Source: Porites lobata (lineage: Eukaryota > Cnidaria > Anthozoa > Scleractinia > Poritidae). Taken from it: a DNA stretch of 64,000 nt. The stretch lies in the NCBI GenBank assembly GCA_942486035.1, contig CALNXK010000013.1:4639501-4703500 (forward strand), given 5' to 3'. This document shows, one piece after another, positions 46,893 to 57,874 of this stretch; position 1 is the stretch's first letter; each line of letters starts with the position of its first letter. The notes beneath the pieces were generated by a model. That model was not told where the DNA came from, searched no databases, and saw only the letters and a program-made list of their open reading frames with translations. The position numbers were made by a program, and so were the translations under genes.

Positions 46893-49800
46893 GCTCTCTT
46901 AAAAGCCCATTTACTAAGGATTCTACTAACTTAGTACAGAACGACGCACAAAGCGGGTTTTAATTTAGTAGTTTGCCAGACGATACAGGCTAATACCCTA
47001 CGTGGTAATTGTGGGAGCGTTCGCCTATTTCCTTTTCGTAAACGAGCCATGCCATGATTGGTAACCAAGCCTGGTCATGGTAGTTGTAATTCATGTCCTG
47101 GATTAAGTTACAGTGAGCAAAAAATACATTGTTAAAGTCTTAGAAACACCCTTATGTCCCTGGCATGTAACCTTTAATAACTTGTAATAACACTCCTTAC
47201 GGGTATCTCTAGCCCGCATGTAGCATAGACACCACCTTAAAGACACCGACAGATCGTACAAAATGGAAAGCTGACAAAACCTCTGCTACTTTCAAAATTT
47301 TAAATTTCCTTTGAGAGTTTGAGAAAGCGGGGGGTCTGCGGAATTTCATTCCGAAATTCATTAACTCACTTAATCTAATCAGGGTCGGTTTCGAAGGAAG
47401 AAGTTTTTCCCACAAGTGTTGAGATCACCCGGTGAAATTCACGGTAGTGTCTGTTCCTCGTATAGATTTTACCAGCATTTTGCAAAATCATATCTAGACT
47501 AATACTGACATCTGCGTCTATGACAAAAGTTCAGCTAATTGTTAATTGCACATACGATTTTGGCAAAACAATCTTCATTTTTTCGTCGACAGCAGTGTCG
47601 GAACTGAATTATGTTCAAAGTAAGCCGAGGAATAAATATTCAAAATACCATTTGATTTTGGCTTGTTTTATTTTCAACGGATGAAAATATCTAAGATAAT
47701 GACACTAATTATTTGGTATCTTTCAATAAAACTCGACTATTCATGATGACTAACTTCAAAGAATTAAGAATTTTGGAGATTTCTGCTATCTTTTACGATT
47801 ACTATGAATGTGACATTTTGCTTTGTTCAGTAAAAGAGATTGTAACAATTAAAAAAGAAAAGTTCAACCAAAAGTTCAAATAAACATTGAATGTAATTAA
47901 AATCTGCGTTTGAAGCAGACAAAATACGTAAAATTCTCAGTCACTAAACACACCGTAAACGTCCGCAAACTGGTAGATGAGAGGGACTTTTGTTGAGAAG
48001 ACCGGGAAAGATTATCGTGAAGCACGACATTTCTTTTGAAATCAACTATAACATCCTCTACAAAAAAAATGTAAATGGTCTTTTTATTAAACATATTTTT
48101 CGGTTAGTGTTTACATTAAAATTATCGCGTATGTAGTGCGCTGGCAAAGTTAAGCTGCCAAATTATGAAAACTAATTTCCATATTACCAGACTTATTTCA
48201 AAATGAGTATAATTTCCTGTTTTATCATCATCACCCATATACGCATTCATTGTCTGCGAGAAAAGTATTGCCTTTTAAGAAGTTAACTTTTCCTTTTTTG
48301 CAGCAGATTAAAAGACGAATGATCTTGAAAGAGAATCAGTAGAGAACTTATTCGCGTCACCCGAGGTAAGTCTAAGGCGACGTATGTTTACTTAAAGTTT
48401 AAAGTAGAACGCGTACTTCCCCAAATTGCCAAAGGTTTATGGACATTTTGTATCGTTCACTTTTTCAATCCCACGTCTCTTTCTTATATGTTTTTATTAT
48501 TATTTACGTGTACGAAATTCCGTTAATATTTGCGTGATGTTCGTAGTTGAATCAATATTTCGGCCAATAAAAAAATTGCGGTATTGTTTTAATTCAGAGC
48601 TTTTACCTAATGGTGTATGCTTATTTTATGCTCCAGTTCTAAATGTAACAAGGTAAATATATATGGTGTGATAGTCGGCAAAAAAATGTTGCAAGTAATA
48701 AGCCGATATCAAACAATCGAAATTTCGCAGGCCTCACTTTACAATCTTGCATCGCCAAAATACCGTCGGGTTTCCTAGAATCATGAGCGAAACTACATGT
48801 AATAAGGAAGTGTGAAAACTATCATCAAATTACAGGACTAGAAGCAGATCGCGGTCACATCGCGTGACAGGCGATCGAAACATTAATATTGCCTTATTGG
48901 AAATATTACCGTTTTAATTTTGTATCCTGGGCTTATTTTATTTACATTAACCTTTCTCTTTCACATAACGTGTGACATGAGATTTCCGTGGGAAATGAAT
49001 TTCGCGAATCACCGATCTTTCACGTTAGGCGGGAAGACTGAAATTTTAGCGAAAAAATTTTCGGGATGTCGTTAAGTTCTGTTCCTGGAAATATTTCAGG
49101 CAAGGCCTGTAAGGGTTGAACGTTCATTATTATGTTTTTTTTAACGATAAAAACGAATATACATGTACTATGACGGGTCGTACAAAGCCACCTATCTTGT
49201 CAACTTGTTGTATTTCTGTGACCCGATCAGTTCGGATCACCCCTAATCCCGCTCAGGGAGTTTAACAACATAGACTTAAGGAACTTACTTGATATGGAAC
49301 CACTATTTTGGCAGAAGAAACGTTCCAGTTATGGCGTGAACAACAAAACAGCCATTAAATATGAGCTAATATGCGTGCAGGATGTCTTCAATCATCCGCG
49401 TAAAATAACAAATCTGAAATGTTTATTTTGATGCTCACAGATTCAAGTCGTACACTTTGTTAATTACAGTAAAGTTCCGAAAGTCACGTTCCCCCGAGAA
49501 TAACGTCAAAAACTGTTGCAATCTAATAAAGATCGAAAATATCGATACCCTAGATAGTAGCAAGTCCTAGAACTGATCGTTTTGCGGTAATTTTTCTTTG
49601 TCATTGCTCTGAAGTCAAAACAAGAAACTAAAAGAATAGTCCTACTGCTTTTTTTATACCGACAGATGGAAAATTTAAATGGTTTGGGCCCTATTTGATT
49701 CCTAAATGCGTATTTCAAACCATATTTAGCATTGTTTCGGTCGCTGAAAGGATCTTGAATGGAAAAAAAGAAAGTTCGCATGCAAATTCCACTCTTGGGT

Positions 49801-50597
49801 TTGAACAGCCGATCGATATACGTTGCTAAAATATGCCTTTGATCCATCGGCGGGGCAAAAAACCGATTCACCGTGGATTTCCTCGGTGTAACATTAATTG
49901 AAAGGTATATTTCTGGGAGCAGTAAGGTTTTGACGGCAAAAAGCCGAACTGAAACGCACTTCCGACAAACATATCCCGCGACCTAAGCAAACTCGTCGTC
50001 GGCTACAAAGTGCGACGCACAGACAGATGTTATTTTATCTCGGTTTTCTCTGTTAATTGATGACACTGGTCCCAATTGTTTCCATTTTTTTCTGTAAAAT
50101 ACTTCTGCTGTCAAAATTTATCGCCGAAACTATATCTACATACGGTCGCCAAAACATTCAAAACAACCGACAAAGTTTATCGCTTGATGACGTCATTACG
50201 GATATCAACCAAGATTAAACATACTAAGCCAGCTTTCGTTTCTACCTCGCTTCGCGACCCAGGTACGACAAAATGATATTAACATCGGCCTTGCGAGGAA
50301 AAAAACAGCGTTATAATTGTTTCTGTGTTTTCACCCTTACTTCGAAAATACATAACATAGTGTCAGGCACTAAGATACAATTAGTCCGCTTCCACCGCCA
50401 TTCGACGAAACTTTGGAGAAAATTGGAGACGATGTATCCAACAATTCAGATTTTATCAGGAGGCCATCAAAAGTACAGTGTTCTACTTACTGTTGCCGGG
50501 AAAGGGGCCTTGGAGAGTTTCAACCTCGATTGGTCAGAATTGTGAGGATGCAAAGAACGTAGAAGTGGGCATTAAGAAGTAAGAACACACTGCTTTG
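46893..50597. other. AT-rich DNA; solo element end and one exon-like segment
   Basis: A solo terminus AGTAAAGTTCCGAAAGTCAC starts at 49469 and is related to the ends of the 45437 element. The 121-codon minus-strand ORF at 49506-49871 follows it, but I recognise no domain. An exon-like segment lies at 48304-48365. Nothing else is supported. Confidence 0.3.
48304..48365 (+). other. exon-like segment, no long ORF
   Basis: The acceptor TTTTCCTTTTTTGCAG is followed by 62 bp and a consensus donor (GAG, then GTAAGT). Its single ATG is closed by a stop after seven codons. It resembles an untranslated or non-coding RNA exon on the plus strand. Confidence 0.3.
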
Positions 50598-50829
50598 CCC
50601 AGTTGTTCAAAGGCCGATTAGCCCTTAACGTGGGGTTAAATTCATCCCTGGTTTCTTTTTCTTGTGCTCAAAAGCATTTTCTTGGATAATTCTCCGTTAT
50701 TTTTAGAGCTTCCAATCATCAACCTGTAGACAAAAAGAATTAAAACTGAAATGCTTTTTAAGCTTTCGAATCTGAATTCAAATCTCGCACTAACCCTGGG
50801 TTATCTTAACCCAGCTTTGAACAACTGAA
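50598..50829. mobile_element. CAGTTGTTCAAAG-ended MITE
   Basis: The left end CAGTTGTTCAAAGGCCGATT and the right end read inward CAGTTGTTCAAAGCTGGGTT share 13 terminal bases. Inner parts (GTGGGGTTAAATTC and AACCCAGGGTTA) are partly paired. No ORF and no clear target duplication. Confidence 0.65.
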
Positions 50830-50984
50830 GAAAAAATGAATTAACTTGTGTCCATCTCAACTTTAAGTGAATACAGATTTGATGATTCAGAGTTGGATGA
50901 ATTTTTCAGTTATTGAGGCCCTGGGAAACAAGTCACTTAAACTTACAAAGACAGATTTTTACAAAGTTTAGTTAACAAACTTCG

Positions 50985-52182
50985 AGTCAATTTGAAGCTA
51001 GACACAGGTTTGCAAACAGTGCAATGTTTTGCAACACCACTTGCAATGCAGACAGCTGTGCAAACTGAAATGTGGTAGGATGAAAAGATATAACTTTCGA
51101 CTTGTGACTGGCCAAACGATACCGGCAATTGGCAAAGCCAAACTCCGCGTAAAATTAAGAGAAAATTCCATCCTGTTGAATTTCAAATCATTAAGCATCC
51201 AGTCAAAACCAGCAATTGGGCTTCAAACCTACGAAAAGTTGAATCTGGTTAAAATAGTTGCTGCTCTTGACACCCAGTGGGATACAAACCTCGAGCTCCA
51301 CAAGAAAATGTGAATGATGTTTCTGCAAGCAGGAAGATGTTTTGAAGGGATTGGTTGTTTGAAGGAGTATCAAGTCTGAAGGTTGACCCCTCTTTAACTC
51401 CAGTATTACACCCAACTCGTAAAGTATCTTTCTTTCGAGTTCTGGCACATCCAGCTTGACGAAGAAAGTATTAAGGTGCTAACGTTTAATACGCCATTTG
51501 GTAGATTTTTAGTTCCCGAGGATGCCTTTAGGCATCAATTGTTAACCACTCAGATTTTTCAGAAAAGAATTTCAGAAGCTTTTGAAGACCTAAAGGCAGT
51601 CCAAACATGCAATTACCAGATGGCATTCTTATATTGGGGTAACTGATGAAGCTAAACTCACCCTCGCTTAGAGTAAGTCAGTTAGATAGGTCTAGAAAAG
51701 TCGGACTAAAGCTGAACCGGAACAAGATGAAGATTGACTACGCAAGTTGCACACATTCACTGTAAATACAATGGCCGCTAACTGACAAGGAAAGGATTAA
51801 AACTAGGTCCCAGTAAGATACTTGGAGTGGACTAAACTTGCCATTTCTACCAGACAAGCCTGGCCTGTTAAGATTAGCCGACCTAAGTCAACCGGTAACG
51901 GGGCTACAGCAGAAGGAAGTGGAATGGCATTGAACGCAGCTTTCCAGTAATATAATGTTAAAAGACCACCACAGTGTCTGTAGATGTATCATTTTATAGC
52001 CTTGGGACGACCTGTGTGTTAGGCATCAAGATCACTTACTTCTACCGAAAGGGACTACGTGCAGATTGAACAGTAGCTGTTGGTAATTGTCTAGTATCAA
52101 TGTACTGAATTTAGCCAGTATGTTTACGACAAGAAACTAACAGTTCAGACCAATGTCAACTCTTTGGAAGCCCTATACTTTG
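50985..52182 (+). pseudogene. Ty3/Gypsy retrotransposon pol relic
   Basis: Protein similarity continues through several frames in the right order. An aspartic-protease DTG (51001-51009, within NLKLDTG) comes first, then its C-terminal part with AIGLQTYEKLNLV (51211-51250). A linker with FEGIGCLKEY follows near 51340. Next come reverse transcriptase pieces (LDEESIKVLTFNTPFG near 51460, then FQKRISEAFEDL, then RKVGLKLNRNKMK near 51700), and finally an RNase H-type piece (QYVYDKKLTVQTN near 52115). Frameshifts, in-frame stops and a lost catalytic-core stretch show it is dead. No LTRs, integrase or gag were recognised. Confidence 0.7.
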
Positions 52183-52199
52183 CTAACTATAACACCAAG

Positions 52200-52700
52200 C
52201 AAGTATGTATACATCTCACAGCTCGCGTTTGGGCGTCCTTCCTTTTTGGTTCGTTGAGCGTGTTGCTGTTGGTGCCAGTCCATGTCTGAAGCGTCGTGCA
52301 TACGGACGCAACAATTCCCAACATTGTTGGCCAGAAAATGTTGGGAGTTGTTGGATAGTGCAAACGAATTCAACAACTCCCAACAATGTTGGGACGAGCA
52401 GTGCGTTATGCCACAATATTTATAAATTAAAAGAATTCAAGCGACAGTATTGTGACACACGTGAATGATCTTCAAGGAGACCATGTGTAATGCGCGGGCG
52501 TGGCATCCACACATTGTTGCGCTACGCTGATTGGCGATCACGGATCAAAGAAATGGTGGGAGTTGTTGGCCAAACTTTGCGCCACAACACGCAGCAACAT
52601 ACAACAGGGTGTGCAAACGGACGCCAACAAACGATAGCCAACAATGTTGGGAGTTGTTGGCTATCAATGTTCCGTCCGTTTGCTTTAAGTGTTCCACTGT
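52200..52700. repeat. CCAACAATGTTGG-rich repeat cluster
   Basis: Four or more copies of the palindromic word CCCAACAWTGTTGG and of GGGAGTTGTTGG occur at about 52317-52400 and 52558-52670, in both orientations. They are mixed with CAAACGGACG and GCGTGTTG words. This resembles the flank of an old palindromic MITE family. The overlapping ORFs on both strands are by-products. Confidence 0.55.
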
Positions 52701-52729
52701 GGATGGAACGATTCATTTCTACAGCAATA

Positions 52730-52960
52730 CAGTCAAAACTGCATGGGAAATGGCAAAGTGACCGTTATATACAGGGTGACCGCTATATTCAGGTCAACTT
52801 TGCAGAAAATATAAGGCAACTGAAAATTTTGGGAAGTTGTCCGGTGACCGTGATATACAGGGTACAACAACAACAGCAACAACTTTATTCTTAGTACAAA
52901 AATACAAAAGTTGGATAGTTTGACCGCTATATACAGGGCCATTATATACAGGTTTGACTG
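52730..52960. mobile_element. pogo-like MITE split by a LINE tail
   Basis: The left end CAGTCAAAACT (after TA at 52728-52729) and the right end read inward CAGTCAAACCTGTATATAAT are inverted. Internal GACCGYTATATACAGG words repeat four times. Between 52863 and 52914, in minus orientation, is a segment ending AATAAAGTTGTTGCTGTTGT, a LINE-type tail with (GTT)n, apparently a tiny 5'-truncated insertion. Confidence 0.55.
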
Positions 52961-53457
52961 AAATTCGACAAATGTTGGTGGAGATAAAGTTTCTCTCGGG
53001 CCGATAACTTGTTTCGTCTGCATATAGAAGAATGGCACAAACTAAGAAAATGTGTTAATTAAATGGTGAAAATCTCTTGTCTGCGGCTGGAACTGGAATG
53101 CTTTTTATTCACAGGGCTTGGTATGGAATGCTTTCGTCACTACCTGTTCGCAGTATTTGGCCTTACGTATGATCAAGCGTTGTCTCCGGACATGCAAACA
53201 CCAAAGCCTGTTTCCATTGTCTGCTCGAGGGCGACATGCATTGTTTATAAACGTAATACTTGGCGCACCATCTCCTCGACAATGGTTACGAATAAGAACA
53301 ACGTAGTGGCTGTCTTCGTTCTTTGCATTCCTCTAGAAGACCTGTTCACACTACAAACAGGACCTCCGTGAACAATCGACAACACTGAGAGTAACTATTC
53401 CAGCCTTGGGTCAAAGTTTGATGTAGTCGGGTTGACTGAATGTTGCGTTTTCTACAG

Positions 53458-53588
53458 ATGACGTGGCCGTTGCTCGTGAATTAGCAACTCTTGGTGGAAA
53501 GGAGATAAAGCTTGTCGCTTATGATTACGAGAGTTTCGTGGCAAGGAGAGCATCGACTATGCCCTCAATTCCTGGTTTACGTGTTTAG
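53458..53588 (+). CDS. candidate 3'-terminal coding exon, product unknown
   Basis: After an acceptor (TTGCGTTTTCTACAG) the frame (starting with two bases of a split codon) gives 42 codons and TAG at 53586. It contains VARELATLGGKEIKLVAY, then DYESFVARR and ends MPSIPGLRV. The composition and codon use look like real protein, unlike nearby AT-driven ORFs. An AATAAA lies about 410 bp downstream (near 53997), consistent with a 3' untranslated region. I do not recognise the family and could not find a convincing upstream exon. An open frame at 53114-53306 after a TTCACAG is a weak candidate. It could also be a retrocopied fragment. Confidence 0.4.
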
Positions 53589-54020
53589 TAGGGCTTGTGA
53601 ATGACCTACAAGTGTCAGCTTCTTTGCTTCTTCTCAGTTTTATACATTAAAAATGTTACGTCGAGGTTGCAGACCTCTATAGACTGAAATAGTAACAGCG
53701 TCATAATTGTTTTCAGATTTACTCTGAAAGCAAGTATTTTTGACAAATTTACAACAGATTGTCCTCGTTAGACCTGTATTTTGCTTTCAGGCAGAGTACT
53801 TGAACCTCTATAATGTACTAAATTATAAGTAGCTATAACAAATTTTATGGAATCTTTTGGTACAGCAGGTGATGAAAAATGTACAAATTTCTTAGAGCCT
53901 GGTAACCACCATAGTGCATGAAATTCAAGTATGTAACCTGTAACGTATCGTGTAAAGGTGGAATTGTGCAAATGGTGTAATAAGTTTGTGAAGTAAATAA
54001 ATAATAGTATTAAAAATGGA
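53589..54020 (+). other. possible 3' untranslated region with AATAAA
   Basis: The stretch after the TAG of the candidate terminal exon is AT-rich and ends in overlapping AATAAATAAT at about 53996-54006, a polyadenylation signal. The ORF on the other strand (53768-53971) has no domain. Confidence 0.3.
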
Positions 54021-54884
54021 AAAGGAAGAAGAAGAATGATTAAGCAATTTTTTACCTCCTTGATCTACATAATTGCATGTTCATATCCTATTCAACCACA
54101 CATATATATTGCTGATATTTCACATTAATTAGTGAATCCGGTGACATTCAATGTGACAACTCAGTAACTAGCAAAACCCCTAAATTGGCCTACCTTTTTA
54201 AATCATTTGTATTTATACACGGGAAATCATCAGTTAAAATTATACTAACCTTTGTCGCAGCGTCGAGGCTACTTAAAACTTTACTACGCCCCAGTTTTTA
54301 AAAAAAAAAGCACAAAAAAGGAAAACGTTCGGCTGTTGGCAAAAACTGACATTAATGAATTTGCATTTTTTTTCAAAAAGATTTCAATAAACTAATGTAC
54401 AATAAACCTAAACACAAAGAAAGGAAGTACTTTTGCGTGTACTTTTAACTAAATTAATGTGTGGTTTGATGTTGATGGTGAGAAAATACAGCCTACTCAG
54501 ACGCGCCAGTGGAAATCGTCGAAACAGGTTGTTAGGGTATTGCCTCAGGGAGTGTAGTAGCGGTGTGAAATTTTTAACTAAGAACGAGATGACGGATGTC
54601 TTTACATTTTAAAACAAGGAACAAGGAAGTGAAAAGCTTTCTCACACTGTTTTGTTCGGAAGGAAGTACCTTAAAAGCAAGACTAAAAAACTACGTCACA
54701 TTTGCTTTACTCTTCAACAATACTACAGACTGAGATAAAAAAAAATACTCCAAATTCACAAAGCTTCTATGAAATCCATGAAAGCAAAGAAATGTTCAAA
54801 AACGGCGATAAAAAACACCGGGCATAATTGCAATTCCCACTACAATTTTCAAATGTCCCACTTTATTTAAATTCGCTACGGTGA

Positions 54885-55254
54885 CTCAACACGGTGGCAG
54901 GGGATGGCACAGGACTAACGTCCCAATTGCTATCAACGCCTTCATTACCCACCCAGCTCATGAAAGATTGTGCCACACCAACCGGGTCTACGCCCCCTAC
55001 TTTTTACGAACAGCAGGGTGGGATCTTTTTCGTCCCACAAGAATCAGAACAGTGAAAGAGCTGTGAGACTGGGCCTTTGTTTTTTCGTCCTTATCCGAGA
55101 AGACTAGAATGTCTAACCGTTTGTAGATGTTACAACAAAGGCAGCACATTCTCTTCAGTTATTTCAAGACCCTGAGTGTTGGTCCGGCCGGGTTTGAACC
55201 CGTGACCTCCCGCTCGGCAGACCGTCGCTTATCCAATTGAGCTAACCGGGCGGC
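54885..55254 (-). mobile_element. tRNA-derived SINE
   Basis: The minus strand begins with a tRNA-like head (55254 to about 55178). An A-box-like TTAGCTCAATTGGATAAGCG is followed by a B-box-like GGGTTCAAACCCGG, with CTGCCGA where the anticodon loop would be. Stem pairs are broken: the anticodon stem has two mismatches and the T stem needs a shortened loop. This is a SINE head rather than a working tRNA. The body that follows (GTTAGACATTCTAGTCTTCT, GATAAGGACGAAAAAAC, GTGGGACGAAAAAGATCCC) matches my memory of a coral SINE. The 3' limit is uncertain. Confidence 0.6.
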
Positions 55255-56710
55255 GGCTGCTCAAATTATACCTTTTTTCGAGAACAAGTCAAGTGTTCCT
55301 CAGTGCGAAGTGGTTTCACTGTTGAATACAACTTTACACTTAGTCTAGAAGCAGTGGAGAAGGAAATTCGGGCGTCAGCAGCGTGGCATTTGGTTGAGAA
55401 ACTACGTATACTGCCCACAAAGGAAAACTGTGTGCATCTTAAAATAACCATATTCTTTTTGAAAAGACGTCAACCGATTAGAACGAACAGCAAAAACTGA
55501 AACTTTTCACCTGACCTCAAAGATACCTAACAATATAAACCGGAAAAAAAGAAATCCTCCATGTTATTCAGTTCTTACTTCAGTGGGCGCTGTTTTTTTA
55601 CCTTGTTTTACGTCAGTAGCGAGTTTTGGCAGGTTTTCACACCGATTGAACCCGAGCCAGCTATTTTCTCAGAAACTATTTGTCTGTATTTGTTCGTTTG
55701 TCTTTTTAAAATAGTGTTTTGTTGACGACTGTTATTGTTGGTAATCATTATTCACAAGTGAGTTCAAATCAACACTACTTAGTACCCTGTTTCTTTACTT
55801 CAACGAAAAAAAATAAAGAAATTTTGGGGTTAACGAAGAGCGTTTTGTGATTTGTAAAAATTCGAATTGGTAATTGCTAGACTGTTATTTATGCTTCTTG
55901 TCAGAACCTCTTATGAATAGCGTATAGCAGGTTGATGTAAAATATATTGTTTCCATTTTCTAAGCACACTAATTAACACCTGCTGGTTTTGGGGAATTGT
56001 TACACCGTCATAAAGATGAAGCAAATTTAGAAGTGTAGTTAAAAATATTTTTGTAATACCTCGAGCTATGATCAAGCCCTAAAAAGACGCCTTTTTGTCT
56101 CGCGATCGCTATTTTGCTAATTCGTTTGAGAGTAATTTTAGTTCAGCGTTTTGTTGCCCCGTCAAATCAAACTCCCGTGACTACTATCTTAAGCATGATA
56201 CTTTAGTTGAATGTTTAATTTCGGAAACAAGTGGTCGATTATTCAAACAACTGAACCTGTCGCGGTACTGAATAATCCATGAAAAAAAAAACCGGAAAAT
56301 TAAATCTTCGCCAAGTTTATCCAACTTTCAACACTTCTAAGGTTCATTCGTCTATCTTTGAATGAGTGATTTAGGAATTCAAAAACACCCCCTCAAATGT
56401 TTATTATTTACGTTATCGGACCTTCTAACATAAATTTTGCACCTGCTTTCAGATAATCGAGAAGTTCAATGGAGAAAGACACCTCTGAGTAAGCCGTCTT
56501 AAGCAAGCTTGAACAAAAGTGGAAAGTGAATCGTCGTTTTAAACTGTCTGGTGTGTGTTCCAGGTAAGATTGAAGCTTATAACGACAATCCGTAACGACT
56601 GACATATTTTCCATCCTTTTATTTCCTCAGCAGCGATCAAATATCTTTTACAATAATGGCGGCTGTTTATGCAGTTGCGCTGATGTGTCACTACAAACAG
56701 TTGTTGTAAC
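55255..56710. other. AT-rich DNA, no supported gene
   Basis: The short ORFs 55303-55500 (plus) and 56408-56614 (minus) have no recognisable domain. No repeat with defined ends was seen. Confidence 0.3.
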
Positions 56711-56714
56711 TCAG

Positions 56715-57090
56715 GCGTTTAGGGACAACAACGACGACGACGGCTGCCGTGGAAACGTCGCTAAAAAATGAATTTGAGTCCTCTCAAAACTTTATCGCGT
56801 CTATTTGGTCCCTCTCAATTCGTCAAATGTAGAAGATAGGCTGCTGTAGTTGAATTCTTAACGACTTTATCCAATTTCAAAAAGAGCTTGGAAAATTCGT
56901 CGTCGTATGTTCACGTTCTCCATCAGATTAAACGTCGCATTAGGAGGTTTCACGTATAAGTCGTGCAGTGGAGGTCAAAGAAATGTATTTAAAAAGCGTG
57001 CACGTGCAGAGCTGTTGTTTTGCTCATAAAACCATTTTTTTTTAAATTTATGACGTTGTCGTCGTCGTTGTGGTTGTTTATCCTCCTTTC
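56715..57090. mobile_element. GACGACGAC-ended MITE
   Basis: Near the left end GGACAACAACGACGACGACG is inverted near the right end (GACGTTGTCGTCGTCGTTGT at about 57052-57071). Outer parts (GTTGTTGTAAC and GGTTGTTTATCC) pair less well. The interior has no ORF except a repeat-driven one at 56975-57190 (minus). Confidence 0.55.
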
Positions 57091-57550
57091 TCACAGTAAA
57101 CGACGAACACAGGGGGTTCCAACACGAAAAAAGCGTGAAATCTGCTTTAATATCCAGGAAGAAGATCCTAAAGACTAAGAACTTCCCCACCTCTATGTTG
57201 TTTTGTCTTTATTGATTCTTTTCTTCTAGTCTCGTGCGAAGTAGGAAAAAAATACTTTTTAATCGGAAAAAAATAGTGGGAAGAATGAGATGAAAAAATC
57301 CCGCCTCTGATTGGTGTCTACTTTTTCTGGCATTAGTTTTCTTTACTTTATTTCCTTAGAATCTATCGATCCATTATTTCGTAGAATGAATTTTGAAGGA
57401 TCACAAGATCGTTGATAACAGCGCAATAGCAGAGTGTTACACTAATGCGCAGAACACTACAAAAGCGCAAATCTGCATTTCTACCTCGCTATTATTGGCA
57501 CTGTATTGCTCAACATGACAGATAAGGAAGTTACGGAAGGTTATTGCTTT

Positions 57551-57769
57551 AGCCTGATTTGGCGATGCTACCACTGGTTTCCCCGCCAAATGACGTCTGA
57601 GAAACGAGCGCAGAAATTTCATAGTCGAATCAGAAGCACTACCCAGATCTGGGTAGTACGCGTCATCAGTATGGAATATTTCTGCGCTCGTTTCTCAGAC
57701 GTCATTTGGCGGGAAAACCAGTGGTACCGTCGCCAAATGTCGGCTTTTTTCTCAGGCTACCGTCTCTTT
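57551..57769. mobile_element. palindromic MITE with a perfect 20-bp central palindrome
   Basis: Left and right arms share CCGCCAAATGACGTCTGAGA and AACGAGCGCAGAAAT in inverted orientation, together with ACCACTGGTTT. The ends are AGCCTGA on both sides (read inward), the left arm lacking about 13 bases present on the right. The centre ACTACCCAGATCTGGGTAGT (57638-57657) is a perfect palindrome. The ORF 57506-57874 runs through it and is a by-product. Confidence 0.8.
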
Positions 57770-57874
57770 AATGTTATTAGGCTAGCCAAGTCTCCCATTT
57801 CTTCAAGAGTATTCACGAGTAACTCTCACTTATTCAGTACTATTTGCCATGTTTACAAACGAACCAACCTTTAA

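Noticed and set aside
49506..49871. 121-codon minus-strand ORF
   Set aside because: It has no recognised domain and begins near a solo transposon terminus; left unassigned rather than called a gene.
52490..52894. 134-codon plus-strand ORF
   Set aside because: It crosses the CCAACAATGTTGG repeats and the pogo-like MITE border, with a poly-Gln run from the LINE tail.
55178..55254. Functional tRNA-Gly gene
   Set aside because: Anticodon and T-stem pairs are broken and a SINE-type body follows directly.
57506..57874. 122-codon plus-strand ORF
   Set aside because: It passes through both arms of a palindromic MITE.
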